From Isochrysis galbana (taxonomy: Eukaryota > Haptophyta > Isochrysidales > Isochrysidaceae), in contig CM030939.1 in NCBI GenBank assembly GCA_018136815.1, positions 3,527,419 to 3,591,418 of the forward strand: 64,000 nt of DNA. The letters are read 5' to 3'. A program made the translations under genes and the position numbers. This document shows positions 10,346 to 20,491 of the stretch, in pieces. The notes under the pieces were generated by a model. That model worked only from the letters and a program-made list of their open reading frames with translations. It was not told the DNA's origin and did not search any database. Positions within the stretch are counted from its first letter, which is position 1, and every line of letters starts with the position of its first letter.

Positions 10346-11458
10346 AAAACAGAGGCTTAGGGTGCTCTCCGTGGGAGATTGATGGTTGTGAAGTGCCCTC
10401 CCATGGCTTGGGTGCACTGATGGTAGAGGTTTCCACCATGGGGAGGGCCATTGTAGCGATGAGGATAGCTCCGACTCTGGTGCGATGATCCGCGCTCAGG
10501 AAGTGGAAATCGAGCTACGCCGGGGAGAGCAAGCCGACAATGATCGGGCAAAGCGGGCGAGCGGGCGAGGACGCGTGGGGCTCGGCTGGCTGCGCGTGAG
10601 GAGCGACGCGGCAGCCGCGAGCAAGGATCGGAGAAGCGCCGGCGCTCCGCACGCTCTTAGTGCCCCAACGCGTTCGCTTTCGTGTTGGTGTGCGGCGGCT
10701 GCGGCGCAGCGGGAACGTCGAACGTAGCTAGCTAGCATGGCGGCGGTCGTAAGTCGGTTGTAGGTTGTAGGCTGGTTGTGTCGGCCTGGGCTTGCTGTAG
10801 TTGATTGAAGTCTTGCAGCGCAGGTGCTTTCTAGTACCTAGATAGGCGAATGGACGGTGTTTGCCACTTCTTGACATTGTCGATGCCATTGTGCACTTTG
10901 CGCCCGTTCCGAGATCATAAAATGTGGTTTATGATCTCCGGCCGAGGCTCGTTATTTAGGCCTTTTTTGGGTTACGCTTCGTTGCGTGGGGGCTCTAAAG
11001 GGCATTGATATATGTGCTAGATGGGTGTTCCCCGGGGTTTCTACCGCTTTACTTTGGTGTATTTCCTCAATCCGATTGTCAATCCTCACATTTTCAAGTT
11101 AAAATAGTGTTTGATAGGATAGGAGGAAGAGACAACAATCATCTTACAAATGAGCGACGTCACATGGCGCAGTCGACACAAACAACAGTCTCTCACATCA
11201 TGGAACAAGGAAACGGGGAGCACTAGCGGGCTCAGGCAGAGGCAGGCTTCGAGAGAAGAGGAGCACAAAAGAAAAGAGCTACGAGGATTCGACAAATCAC
11301 AAAAAGCAGAGGTAGCACCCTAGATTGTGAGTAGCCTACATTCTGGCGTGTGGGACGCACCATTCATGCAATGCTTGGCTTGTCACGATGACGTGAAGCT
11401 AACAAACCCACGCCCTTGACAGGGAAAAATAGGGCGTGTGCGGATCAGGAGCAGATGC
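10346..11458. other. Intergenic region downstream of the PKS, with a perfect hairpin
   Basis: No gene was recognised. An 11-bp perfect inverted repeat, GAGATCATAAA / TTTATGATCTC (10911-10921 and 10928-10938, 6-nt loop), lies here. The remainder up to the PKS stop codon should contain the PKS 3' UTR. The ORFs at 10485-10740 are overlapping low-complexity frames on both strands. Confidence 0.5.
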
Positions 11459-14400
11459 TTAAACCAACTTGCCTACACGGTCGAGGAGCTCATTCAGCGT
11501 CTGACTGGCGTTCGAGAAAATAGACAAGGCCACTTCCGTTCGAAAATGCTTGTTAAAGGCGTTTCGCAGTTGCACCAGGTCAAGAGAGTCGAGGCCGAGG
11601 GCTGCGAGCATCGACTCTGGATCCCACTCGCTCAGCCGACCTCTCATCCATGCCTCAGCACGCGCGCGCCCGTCGGCCAAGCCAGTGGCTGTTGAGCCGA
11701 CAACGACGGCAGAAGAGACAGCTGAAGGAGCCGGAGTCACGGGAGCGGCAAGAGCGGCAGGAGCGGCGGGTGGCTGTCGTAGCGAGGCCGGCGTGCGCCG
11801 TAGCACTCCTTGCACAAGCGGGTGATCGGGCCACGGCGAGCGCCACCACTGGACTTGAGCAATGCAAAACTGCAGGTTGGGGCGCGGCTCGGAGGGTGTC
11901 CCAGATCGGATTGCGCGAAGGGCTTGCGCCATGCAGCCAATCGCGTCCGCGGACGACATCGGTGTCTCGCCCGAGGCCAACGAAAGGGCATGCGCTTTGG
12001 TGCCCTCTCTCGCCATGCCGACCTCGCCCCAAGGGCCGAAATTGATGGTGAGGATGCGTGGCCTTTGCGCGCCGGCAGAAATATCAACATCGGACAGCCC
12101 AAATGTTGCGGCCTGATCGAGTAGTGCGTTGGCAGCACAATAGTTGGCCTGGCCGGCATATCCAAAAAGAGAGGAGGTGGACGAAGCCAATAGCACCCAC
12201 GGCGGCGAGACATTCATGTCTTTACAGAGAGAGAGCAAAGGGAATATGCCTGCTTTTGGCGAAACGACTGAAGCGACGCGCCGCTCGTCAAGGTTCGCGA
12301 TGAGCCCGTCATCGAGCACACCAGCGAGGTGGAATATGCCCCCGAGGGGGCGTCCATCAAGTTCGCGGAGAACCTGTGTCAATGATTCGTTGCGGCTCAA
12401 CGAAGCAGCATCAGAGAGATTAGCGGCGATGGAACTCACGCCGCGAGGGTGCAGCTGCCCACGCCGAGACAAAAGCACGACATGTACAGGCGGCACGTGC
12501 TGCACGTCTAGAAGCCAGTCGACAAGTGCACCGCCAAGCCCACCCGAGCCACCCGTGATGAGATAGACAGCAGAAGAGTCTATTGCAGAATCGGTAGCAG
12601 GCGCAGGCACGGGCAGTGGCGCGAGGCGTGGGACCATGAGAGGCTGACCAGAGGAGCGCACGCGCATATCGCATTCGACGCGCGCAGACGCCGCGACCGA
12701 TGCTAGCCATGCCACCCAGCCGTCACGCACGAACCGGTTGGTAGCAAAGTCCTTACTACTGGACCGCAACAGATCGGCTTCAGCATCGAGATACAGACGT
12801 TGCACAGAAATTTCAGGATATTCGAGCGGTACGGCCTTGGATGCGCCAGCTGGGAGGGAAGACATGCTGTCCGCCGAGCAGATCAGCACAAGGCGGCCAC
12901 CTCCCGCGTCCGCGAGGCTAATGACCAGCGAAAGGAAGGCGGATGTCTGCGCCAGCTGCGCTTGCAGATCTGGCTGCGGCACGACGTAGATGAGCAAGCC
13001 GCCAGGGCTGCTAGCGGCTCGCACGCACCGTGCGCTCAGTTTAACATCGGTGGATCCCAACACGAGTAGTTGCGTGCCCATCGAGATGGTGGCGGGGCGC
13101 TCGCCACTGTGCATCGAAAGGCTCTCTTGCGCGTCAGACTCGTCCTCCAAATCATTAGGGGCGGCTTCGGCGTTACCAATGGGCACCCAATCGATAGCGT
13201 AAAGAGGCGATTGCGGCAACAGCCGACTGACAAGGAGGTCAAGGAGCTTGATAGTTTGACCCTGCAAAATGTCGTGCCCCCCCTCAAGTGTGTGGACCGA
13301 GTGGCGACAGCTGAAATAGGGCAGCCACGCAGCGGCAGCTGAGGGTGGGAAAGCCGCATCAGCGTCGCCGCAGCAGAGCTGTAATTCACATCGCAATGGC
13401 GGAGCGTCTTTAAGCGCGGCGTGAACTCGTGCCTCAGCTCTACTGTCCGCGCGCAGGTCGGCTAAGAGTGTCGGCAGCAACCACTCGCGGTAAGCAGCGG
13501 TTTGTCGGATCTGCTCTGGTGCCAGATTGTATGATTCAAGACTAGCCTCGTCTGCTATAATGAAAGAACCGGGCGCCATTCGTCCCGCCACGTGCAGGAG
13601 CTGTGGGGGCGCGCCGGCGTTTTGGAGATGTATCGCAAGCTCGGTGGCAAGCATGCCCCCCATCGACCACCCAACGAGAACAAGAGCCGAACCGGCGGCA
13701 TCCGCTTCGATGCTTTTCGCTAGCTCCGAAATCATCGTCCGCTCAGCCTCTGGGTCTCCACTCAAGCCATCAGCTGGCCAGAGCGCATCGGCGAGCACAC
13801 CCTTGCCCGGAGTTTCGATGGCCACCACCTCCATCCATTCAGGCGCCGCGGCTGCGAGCTCTGAAAAGGCCTGCACTGAGCCTCCCGCGTAGGCTAGACA
13901 GTAGGCACTCACCCACCGGCGGCCATCCGCTGCATGCTTGAGGCGGACCAATTGAGGTTGTGATGGTGACGGAATTGGCGACGAATCCTCAGGCTGTATC
14001 GGAAAAGATTCACGAACGTACATGGAACGCTGCGGGTTGACCCAGTGGACGGCGCGCTCGAACGGATACGTGGGTAGCTGCACTCGGGCAAAGCGCCCGG
14101 CCGGGTAGCGTGCCGCCGCAAGACCAAAAGGCAAGTTCGCCTCCCAAAGAGCGCACAGGGTTGTGGCGAGCGCAATACCGTCGGGAGTACCATCCCCAGC
14201 ATCAATTCGGGGTGAGCGGAGGGTGGAAAGTAGCTTCAGCTGTGAAGCACCTGCGGCTGAGCACTCGGCAAACAGCGGCGCGAGCGAACCACCGGAGCCA
14301 ACCTCGACCACGAAGGCTCCTCCAGCGACTGCAAGCTCAGCGATTTTCTCCATGTTCGTCGCCCAACGCACGGGTGAGGCTACGTGGCGTGCCCAGTACG

Positions 14401-17400
14401 TGGGGTCCGTTGACGTGGATGCGTCCATCCAGTCACCAGTCCCATTGCAAACCATCCGGACGCGGGGCGGCTTCAGCTGGACGCTACACAGCGCCTCCGC
14501 CAAAGCGTCAGCCACACCGCTCATCAGCGGCGTGTGATATGCGCGGCTGATAGGGAGGCGACGCGACTTGATTCCATCTTCTTGTAGCACAGACTGAGCG
14601 GAGCGGACGGCAGCGTCCTCGCCTGCAAGAACTTGCCTCTCCACACTGTTCTCGACTGCTAGGAAGATGCGCCCTTCGTGTGCGGCCATCGCAACTAAGT
14701 CGGCCGCGCGCGACGCGCTCGTTACAGCAGCCAGCATCGCGCCTAGCGGGGCCTTTTCCGACGAGCGCGCGCGAAGAGAAATCAGGCGCGCGCCCTCAGC
14801 GTCAGTCCAGATGCCGGCGAGCGTCGCAGCGACGAATTCTCCGATCGAATGGCCCGCGAGGGCAGTCGGCATAATGCCGTAGTCCTCGATGAGCATTCGC
14901 CCGAGAGCAAGTTCGGTAGCGAAGATGGCCGGTTGCGCGACGATGGGAGAATCGAAGATCGCGCGGAACTCAGGGTCATGTTCCGCGCCGGTGGGTGGGA
15001 AGAGGCGCTCCCGAAGGTCGAAGCCGAGGTCGGGACGCAGAAGCTCGCAGATCCGGTCGAGATGGCGGCGGTAGGACGGCTCGGTGCGATACAGGCCCTC
15101 TCCCATGCGCACGCATTGTGAACCTTGCCCTGGGAAAATCAAAACTACAGGGGGCGGCGAGCGTGACCGGGGCGGCGCGCGGACTGTGGGAGCGTCAGAA
15201 GCGGCGTCGGCAGCAGAGCTTGAGCCCGATGCACCGGAAGCGGCGCTCGTAACGGACGACGACGACAGCGAACGGCGTAGCGGCGAGGTAGAAGCCAGGA
15301 CAATGTCTGCAGCGGCGGCCTCCAGAGCGCTAATGGCAGCGTGACGAGTGGTAACGGCCACAGCGATGCGATGCTGGAACGCCTCGCGCCGCGTAAGCAA
15401 CTGACGAGCCACAACCTCGAGAGGCGACGCGGCGCCACCACGCGCCTCTTCCTCGCGCAAGAACATGGCAAGTTGGGCAGCAGCGCGGCCAGCGGCAGAG
15501 TGGGTGCGGGCAGAAACACAGAGTGTGTGTACCTTGGTGACAGTGGACGTCGAACTAACGTCGGAACTAGCAGCGTTAGCCGTCGCTTGGGGGGCGATTG
15601 TGGATGACGAGGCCTCCTCTAGAACCATGTGCACGTTTGTGCCACCGATGCCGAAGGAAGATATGCCGCAACGACGCGCAGCGGTTAGTGACTTGGATGC
15701 TAGGCGCGGAGCGACCCACGGCGCAGATGCCCCTTGAAATACGTGTAGAGCGGTTCCATCGAGCATCACGTTTTTGTTTAGCTGCATGAAGTGTGCGGTG
15801 GGGACGAGCGTTTGGTTCTTGAGACAGAGGGCAGCCTTGAGCAGGCCCGTCATACCAGCAGCGGCGTTGGCATGGCCGACGTTTCCCTTTACTGAGCCGA
15901 TTGCGCAGAAGCTACCACGTGTGGCGACTTCTGCCGGGCCCGCGCCCGCGTTCGCAAACGCGTCCGTGAGCGAGCGTGCCTCGATACCATCGCCCACGAG
16001 CGTACCCGTGGCATGGCACTCAACCATGGTGAGCGAGGCGGCGCTCACGGCGGCGTGGGCAAGCGCTGCGCTCACAGTGGCGCGCTGGCCTGCCACGCCT
16101 GGCGCAGCATAGCCCGCTTTGCGGGAGCCGTCATTCGCAATCCCAAATCCTAATATGGTAGCCAAAATATCGTCGGCGTCAGCCTCGGCAGCGGAGAGCG
16201 TCTTGAGCAGCACGGCGCCAACGGCGTCACCAAAGACCGTCCCGTGAGCGGCGGCATCGAACGGGCGCACGCGGCCATCGATTGAAGCCACCAGACCGTC
16301 TTCAAACAGGTACCCATAGGAAGGGAAGGATAGCGCCGAGGCGCCGCCTAGTGCGAGCTCAGCCTGTCCCGTGAGGATCGTTTGCGCCGCCTGCGCAACC
16401 GCAAGCAGCCCAGACGAGCACGCCGAATTCACAGAAATAGAGGGCCCCATCAAATCTAACGCGTACGAGACACGCGTGGCGATGTAGTCCTTCTCGGAGC
16501 CGATCTCTCCAAGGAAAATGTCCCCAGGAGCGAGCCCGTCCTTGAGCGGGGCTCCGTCAAGGTGGTGGTGCATGTATCCGTCGATGCCGGCGGCGGCTAC
16601 CACGGCCGTACGGCGGGGCGTGCCATTGCGCGGCGCATAGCCCGCGCGTTCGAAGGTAGCCCAGGCCACCTCAAGGAAGAGCCGATGCTGCGGGTCCATG
16701 ATGGCGGCCTCGTGCGGCGAGAGCGACCAAAACGCCGCGTCGAAGAATTCGGCCCCGTCCACCATGTACGCGGCAGGCACCCAACGTGGGTGCGAGAACA
16801 CGTCGGGGGAAACTCCCTGAGCCGCTAGCTCCGCAGCACTCCACAGCGTGAGTGCGTCTCTCCCGGATAGAAGGAGTCGCCAGTACGCCTCAGTGTCAGC
16901 CGCCCTCGGGTACCGCCCCTCTGTGCCCACAATGGCCAGACTACGAGAAGCAAGTGGCTGGGCAGACTCGACAAGTGGGCGTGCAGGCCCATCAATGGCC
17001 TCGCGCCGAGCGCTCAATGTGTGAGCGAGATCTGCGGGCGTCGGCGCCTCGAACAGGTCCAAGACAGTGCACTCGATGCCTAAGCTAGCTTGGAGTGCTG
17101 CAACAAGCTTGGCAGCGAGCAACGAGTGACCGCCCAAGTCGAAGAAGTTGTCGTTGGGAAGCACGGCTGGCACACCGAGCACACTCGTCCATAGACCGAG
17201 CATCGACGCCTCGATCGCCAAGGCACCACCCATGGACGAGAGCGAAACCGACTCGATTAGGGCAGGGGGCGGCGGTGGTGCAAGAGAGGGCTTGGGCAAC
17301 TTTTTGCGGTCGAGCTTGCGAGACTCGCTGGCCGAGAGGGTTCCCAGCTCCTTTGTCACCATCCAGTGCACTGGGAGTGCATGCGGTGGCAGCTCGACCT

Positions 17401-20050
17401 TAGCGGCATTGCGAATGGAGCCGAGCCAACGTGCCTGATCAACGGCTGCAGCGGCTGCGGCGGCCCAATCGGGCCAGACATGCGCGACCAAGGCAATCGG
17501 CTGCCTCGTAGCCTCATCGTCAAGAGTCGCGACGGCACAGCGCGCCACTCCGGGCAAGCCACCGATCGTTGCCTCCACCCAGGCTAAGCCGATCTTATAT
17601 CCGCGAATTTTGATTGTGGAGTCGATGCGTCCCAGAACTTGGCAGGTTGTCCATTTGGATGGGAAGGACGAACGCGTATTCGGCGGCAACAGGCGGGCGA
17701 GGTCGCCCGTTTTGTACATGTAAATTATCTGATTTTCATGTTCTGACTCGGCAATGGCGAGTGATCCCCCGTCCTTCTCTGCCTGTCGTCGAGCTTCGGC
17801 TCCATGGGCGAGCAAAAGGCGGCGCGTCGTCGACGATGTGCTGGTCGCATCCAGACCAACGGCCGCAAGCAGCGGCGGTGGCACCGGCACCAAGCGCGCG
17901 GCGGTCAGCTCGGGCGCCTGTGCATATCCGGTGAAGGCTTGCGGACTCAGCACAAACATTTCGCCGAGGCAGCCACGAGGCACGGGAACGAGAGTTTGGG
18001 GATCGAGCAAAGCAAAGGCAACTCCGGCGGGCGCTTCGCCAGCGGGAGCGATACGATGCAGCGAGGAAGGCAGCGGACGATCGATTGAGATGGCTAGAGA
18101 GGAGGACTCCGCGCGGCCATCGCCGCGAAGCAGGGTGGAGTATGCAGTGTCGCACGCTTCCCACGACGAGTAGTCGTTGACGAGCCGGATGTGGGGCAGT
18201 GTACGCGCCATGCGTTGCACGAGCGCAGATGGAGTGACTTCCCCACAGAGCAGCCACGTATGCATATGCGGCAGCAGCTGTGACACTGCTCCGCTAGCGC
18301 GTGCCGTCGCGCGTGCCGTCGCGTCATCGTTGGACACCTCGGGGAAGCCGAGCTCCAAGAAGGCGGCGAGGAGCGAGGGTGTTGTTAGAATGCGCGTCGC
18401 CTTCCACGACTCGAGAAGATGGCGCATTTGCGCGGGCTGAACCGTGGCCTCGTCAGGAAGGACGAGGGCCGTACAGCCGTAGGCGAGAGGGCGCGCCGCC
18501 TCCCAGGAGAACATGACATTCGTGGCCTCGCGCTCAAGAGTCGTTGTGTAAGGATACCTCTGCTCGCGCGCAACGACCGCCACTGCGTATGAAATCATCG
18601 GATTCAGGACCGTCTTTGGGACGCCTGTCGTGCCGGATGTCATCGTTACGATGCCCGGATCGTACATGGCAGCACGTGGCCACAGGTTGATGTCAGGCGC
18701 GCACGCTGCTCCTTCGCGCACGGTCTGGCGCCAACTGGCAGTGTCAAAATTGAGGATGGGGGCCACGTCTGCGGGAAGGCGGGAGATGTGCTTGGCAGAT
18801 GTGAGAAGTGCGACCGGTGCGGCAGAGGCGAGCAAGTCCGCGAGAGCTTTTGGGCCGAGGTGGGTTTCGAGGGGAAAGAAGGCGGCGCCTGACAAGCCGA
18901 CTGCTAACTGTGCGACCAGAGACTCGTACCGATGTTCCAACAGCACGGCGACAACCGCACGAGGCCGCGCGCCGTGGAGTACGAGCCAGCCAGCAGTCGC
19001 AACCACCTCAGCCCGCAATTCGTCGTAGCTCAACTCACCCTCGGCGTGCACGAGGGCGAGGGCGCCGGGCGTGCGTTCGGCCGCGCGCAGAAACATTTCG
19101 TGCACGTAGAGCTCCTCGTTAGTCTGGCGCTGCGGCAACAGTCCATCGAGTGCCGGCCCAGAGACGACCGATAGCGGCAACGAATCGAGGGCTTCGAATG
19201 TGAAACGTACGATGAGCTGCAGCACCTCTGACGTGGAGGGCCCCCCGTACTTGGCATGGAGATAGAAGTGACCACCGGGGAGCAAGTCGGCGGGTGCGGC
19301 GGTGTTGGTGTTGCCTAGCAGCCGCCAGTCCGAGAGCGCTAGCCTGTCCAGCGAGCTGTCTTGGCTCCCGCCGATCGGATGGATGGGCATTGGAAGTGGA
19401 GGCGGCCTCTCCGCCTGATGCGCCATCGTGAGGTACGCCTCGCGGAGTTCAAGATCAGCACGCACCGGGACGAGGAGTGGAGCCAGTGATGCGAGCTGCG
19501 CCTCTTCGTCCTCAGCGGGATTGGCAGCATCTAGAGGCGGCACGAAGTCCCAGATGCGCAAGGCATTCCACAACTCTTTGTCGGGGAGAGCCGAGAGGCC
19601 TGCTTGTCTAGATGGCACTGAGCATGTGGGCGGCTCATGGCCGGATACGATAAGACAAATGGGCGCAGGGAGGCCGGCGTCGGCCATGGCGCGAGCGACT
19701 GCGTAGGCCGCGAGGGAGCCAAATGAGTGGCCAAAGAGGACGAGGGGAGTAACGTAGAGATCATTCTGTATGATAGCGTCAGTGACGGCAAGAGCGAGCT
19801 CGTCAAGCGTGGCAAACGGAGGCTGACGGGCTCGTGGTCGGCGTCCGGGTGGCTGAACGGCCCAAAGCTCGAGAGGTCGGTGAGCCAGGCTGCTCAGCTG
19901 CTCGACCCACGGCGCGTAAACCGTGGCCGAGCCGCCAGCGTGTGGGAAGAACAAGATGCGTCCACTCGGTCGCTCAGCGGGTGCGAGGCATAACAGCAGG
20001 GCGGAGGGCTTGTCGGGCGGCTCGCTGTCGGTCAGACTGGCACTGTCCAT
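11459..20050 (-). CDS. Hybrid NRPS-PKS megasynthase, TE-A-PCP-KS-AT-TE-KR-ACP
   Basis: 2863 aa, one exon. The ATG at 20050 directly precedes the first domain. The frame is open to 20491 only through a CT-rich leader. Approximate domains: type II thioesterase 15-250 (GHSFG near 107, GGHFY); adenylation 310-890 (TSGTTGVPK, YKTGDLA, GRIDSTIKIRGYKI, A10-type Lys); carrier 940-1010 (LGGHSLL, Ser near 973); KS 1036-1477 (VNSACSSG with Cys near 1209, VECHATGT, GNVGHANAAAG); AT 1634-2000 (GHSIGE, AYHTPLM); second thioesterase/hydrolase 2040-2280 (GWSMGG, EGGHD); KR 2494-2750 (YLITGGSGGLGG, Ser/Tyr/Asn set ending GYAGQANYCAAN); ACP 2795-2863 (LGLDSLDL). The A-PCP unit lacks a condensation domain, so it probably loads a carboxylic or amino acid for one ketide extension and ketoreduction. 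No DH, ER or terminal release domain was seen. The product is unknown. Confidence 0.92.
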   Translation of the reverse strand: MDSASLTDSEPPDKPSALLLCLAPAERPSGRILFFPHAGGSATVYAPWVEQLSSLAHRPLELWAVQPPGRRPRARQPPFATLDELALAVTDAIIQNDLYVTPLVLFGHSFGSLAAYAVARAMADAGLPAPICLIVSGHEPPTCSVPSRQAGLSALPDKELWNALRIWDFVPPLDAANPAEDEEAQLASLAPLLVPVRADLELREAYLTMAHQAERPPPLPMPIHPIGGSQDSSLDRLALSDWRLLGNTNTAAPADLLPGGHFYLHAKYGGPSTSEVLQLIVRFTFEALDSLPLSVVSGPALDGLLPQRQTNEELYVHEMFLRAAERTPGALALVHAEGELSYDELRAEVVATAGWLVLHGARPRAVVAVLLEHRYESLVAQLAVGLSGAAFFPLETHLGPKALADLLASAAPVALLTSAKHISRLPADVAPILNFDTASWRQTVREGAACAPDINLWPRAAMYDPGIVTMTSGTTGVPKTVLNPMISYAVAVVAREQRYPYTTTLEREATNVMFSWEAARPLAYGCTALVLPDEATVQPAQMRHLLESWKATRILTTPSLLAAFLELGFPEVSNDDATARATARASGAVSQLLPHMHTWLLCGEVTPSALVQRMARTLPHIRLVNDYSSWEACDTAYSTLLRGDGRAESSSLAISIDRPLPSSLHRIAPAGEAPAGVAFALLDPQTLVPVPRGCLGEMFVLSPQAFTGYAQAPELTAARLVPVPPPLLAAVGLDATSTSSTTRRLLLAHGAEARRQAEKDGGSLAIAESEHENQIIYMYKTGDLARLLPPNTRSSFPSKWTTCQVLGRIDSTIKIRGYKIGLAWVEATIGGLPGVARCAVATLDDEATRQPIALVAHVWPDWAAAAAAAVDQARWLGSIRNAAKVELPPHALPVHWMVTKELGTLSASESRKLDRKKLPKPSLAPPPPPALIESVSLSSMGGALAIEASMLGLWTSVLGVPAVLPNDNFFDLGGHSLLAAKLVAALQASLGIECTVLDLFEAPTPADLAHTLSARREAIDGPARPLVESAQPLASRSLAIVGTEGRYPRAADTEAYWRLLLSGRDALTLWSAAELAAQGVSPDVFSHPRWVPAAYMVDGAEFFDAAFWSLSPHEAAIMDPQHRLFLEVAWATFERAGYAPRNGTPRRTAVVAAAGIDGYMHHHLDGAPLKDGLAPGDIFLGEIGSEKDYIATRVSYALDLMGPSISVNSACSSGLLAVAQAAQTILTGQAELALGGASALSFPSYGYLFEDGLVASIDGRVRPFDAAAHGTVFGDAVGAVLLKTLSAAEADADDILATILGFGIANDGSRKAGYAAPGVAGQRATVSAALAHAAVSAASLTMVECHATGTLVGDGIEARSLTDAFANAGAGPAEVATRGSFCAIGSVKGNVGHANAAAGMTGLLKAALCLKNQTLVPTAHFMQLNKNVMLDGTALHVFQGASAPWVAPRLASKSLTAARRCGISSFGIGGTNVHMVLEEASSSTIAPQATANAASSDVSSTSTVTKVHTLCVSARTHSAAGRAAAQLAMFLREEEARGGAASPLEVVARQLLTRREAFQHRIAVAVTTRHAAISALEAAAADIVLASTSPLRRSLSSSSVTSAASGASGSSSAADAASDAPTVRAPPRSRSPPPVVLIFPGQGSQCVRMGEGLYRTEPSYRRHLDRICELLRPDLGFDLRERLFPPTGAEHDPEFRAIFDSPIVAQPAIFATELALGRMLIEDYGIMPTALAGHSIGEFVAATLAGIWTDAEGARLISLRARSSEKAPLGAMLAAVTSASRAADLVAMAAHEGRIFLAVENSVERQVLAGEDAAVRSAQSVLQEDGIKSRRLPISRAYHTPLMSGVADALAEALCSVQLKPPRVRMVCNGTGDWMDASTSTDPTYWARHVASPVRWATNMEKIAELAVAGGAFVVEVGSGGSLAPLFAECSAAGASQLKLLSTLRSPRIDAGDGTPDGIALATTLCALWEANLPFGLAAARYPAGRFARVQLPTYPFERAVHWVNPQRSMYVRESFPIQPEDSSPIPSPSQPQLVRLKHAADGRRWVSAYCLAYAGGSVQAFSELAAAAPEWMEVVAIETPGKGVLADALWPADGLSGDPEAERTMISELAKSIEADAAGSALVLVGWSMGGMLATELAIHLQNAGAPPQLLHVAGRMAPGSFIIADEASLESYNLAPEQIRQTAAYREWLLPTLLADLRADSRAEARVHAALKDAPPLRCELQLCCGDADAAFPPSAAAAWLPYFSCRHSVHTLEGGHDILQGQTIKLLDLLVSRLLPQSPLYAIDWVPIGNAEAAPNDLEDESDAQESLSMHSGERPATISMGTQLLVLGSTDVKLSARCVRAASSPGGLLIYVVPQPDLQAQLAQTSAFLSLVISLADAGGGRLVLICSADSMSSLPAGASKAVPLEYPEISVQRLYLDAEADLLRSSSKDFATNRFVRDGWVAWLASVAASARVECDMRVRSSGQPLMVPRLAPLPVPAPATDSAIDSSAVYLITGGSGGLGGALVDWLLDVQHVPPVHVVLLSRRGQLHPRGVSSIAANLSDAASLSRNESLTQVLRELDGRPLGGIFHLAGVLDDGLIANLDERRVASVVSPKAGIFPLLSLCKDMNVSPPWVLLASSTSSLFGYAGQANYCAANALLDQAATFGLSDVDISAGAQRPRILTINFGPWGEVGMAREGTKAHALSLASGETPMSSADAIGCMAQALRAIRSGTPSEPRPNLQFCIAQVQWWRSPWPDHPLVQGVLRRTPASLRQPPAAPAALAAPVTPAPSAVSSAVVVGSTATGLADGRARAEAWMRGRLSEWDPESMLAALGLDSLDLVQLRNAFNKHFRTEVALSIFSNASQTLNELLDRVGKLV

Positions 20051-20491
20051 GGATGAAGGTGTGGGTGGCGCGCGAGAACGAGTAGCTGGCTCTGAGACGA
20101 GAGAGACGAGGGTCTTGATGGCCTGCGAGAGGCGGAGTGGGAAGTGCGGAGAGGGGCAAGGGAGGGGGGGAGTGTCGGTGGAGGGAGGGAGACAAGAGAT
20201 TGAGAGAATTGAGAGGGAGAGAGGAGATAGAGGGGGGGGGGGGGGGCGATTCTCGGATTCTATGGCGTGTGGGAAAAGGGGTGCGGGGGGGGGGGGAGGG
20301 GGAAGCGGGGGAGGGGGAGAGAGGAGAGAGCGAGAGGGGGTTGGAAAGCAGCTTCTTCTCGACTCTCTCGGCTCGGGAGCCGGGCAAACCTGAGGATGCG
20401 GCACGCGGATTCTTCTCTCTCTTTCGTGAAGCTCGTCCGGCTCTACATGGATAGCCCAAGGAGGACCGGGGGAAGAACGGTCTTCGGCCAC
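20051..20491 (-). promoter_or_regulatory. PKS 5' leader with polypurine/polypyrimidine tract and G runs
   Basis: The stretch upstream of the PKS ATG is CT-rich on the coding strand, with G runs on the plus strand near 20228-20246 and 20285-20300. It is open in the PKS frame and would add 147 Pro/Ser-rich residues, which I read as untranslated leader. The length of the homopolymers makes the exact sequence doubtful. Confidence 0.5.

Noticed and set aside
20051-20491. 147-residue N-terminal extension of the PKS
   Set aside because: It is Pro/Ser low complexity encoded by a CT tract, and the domain-proximal ATG at 20050 fits better.
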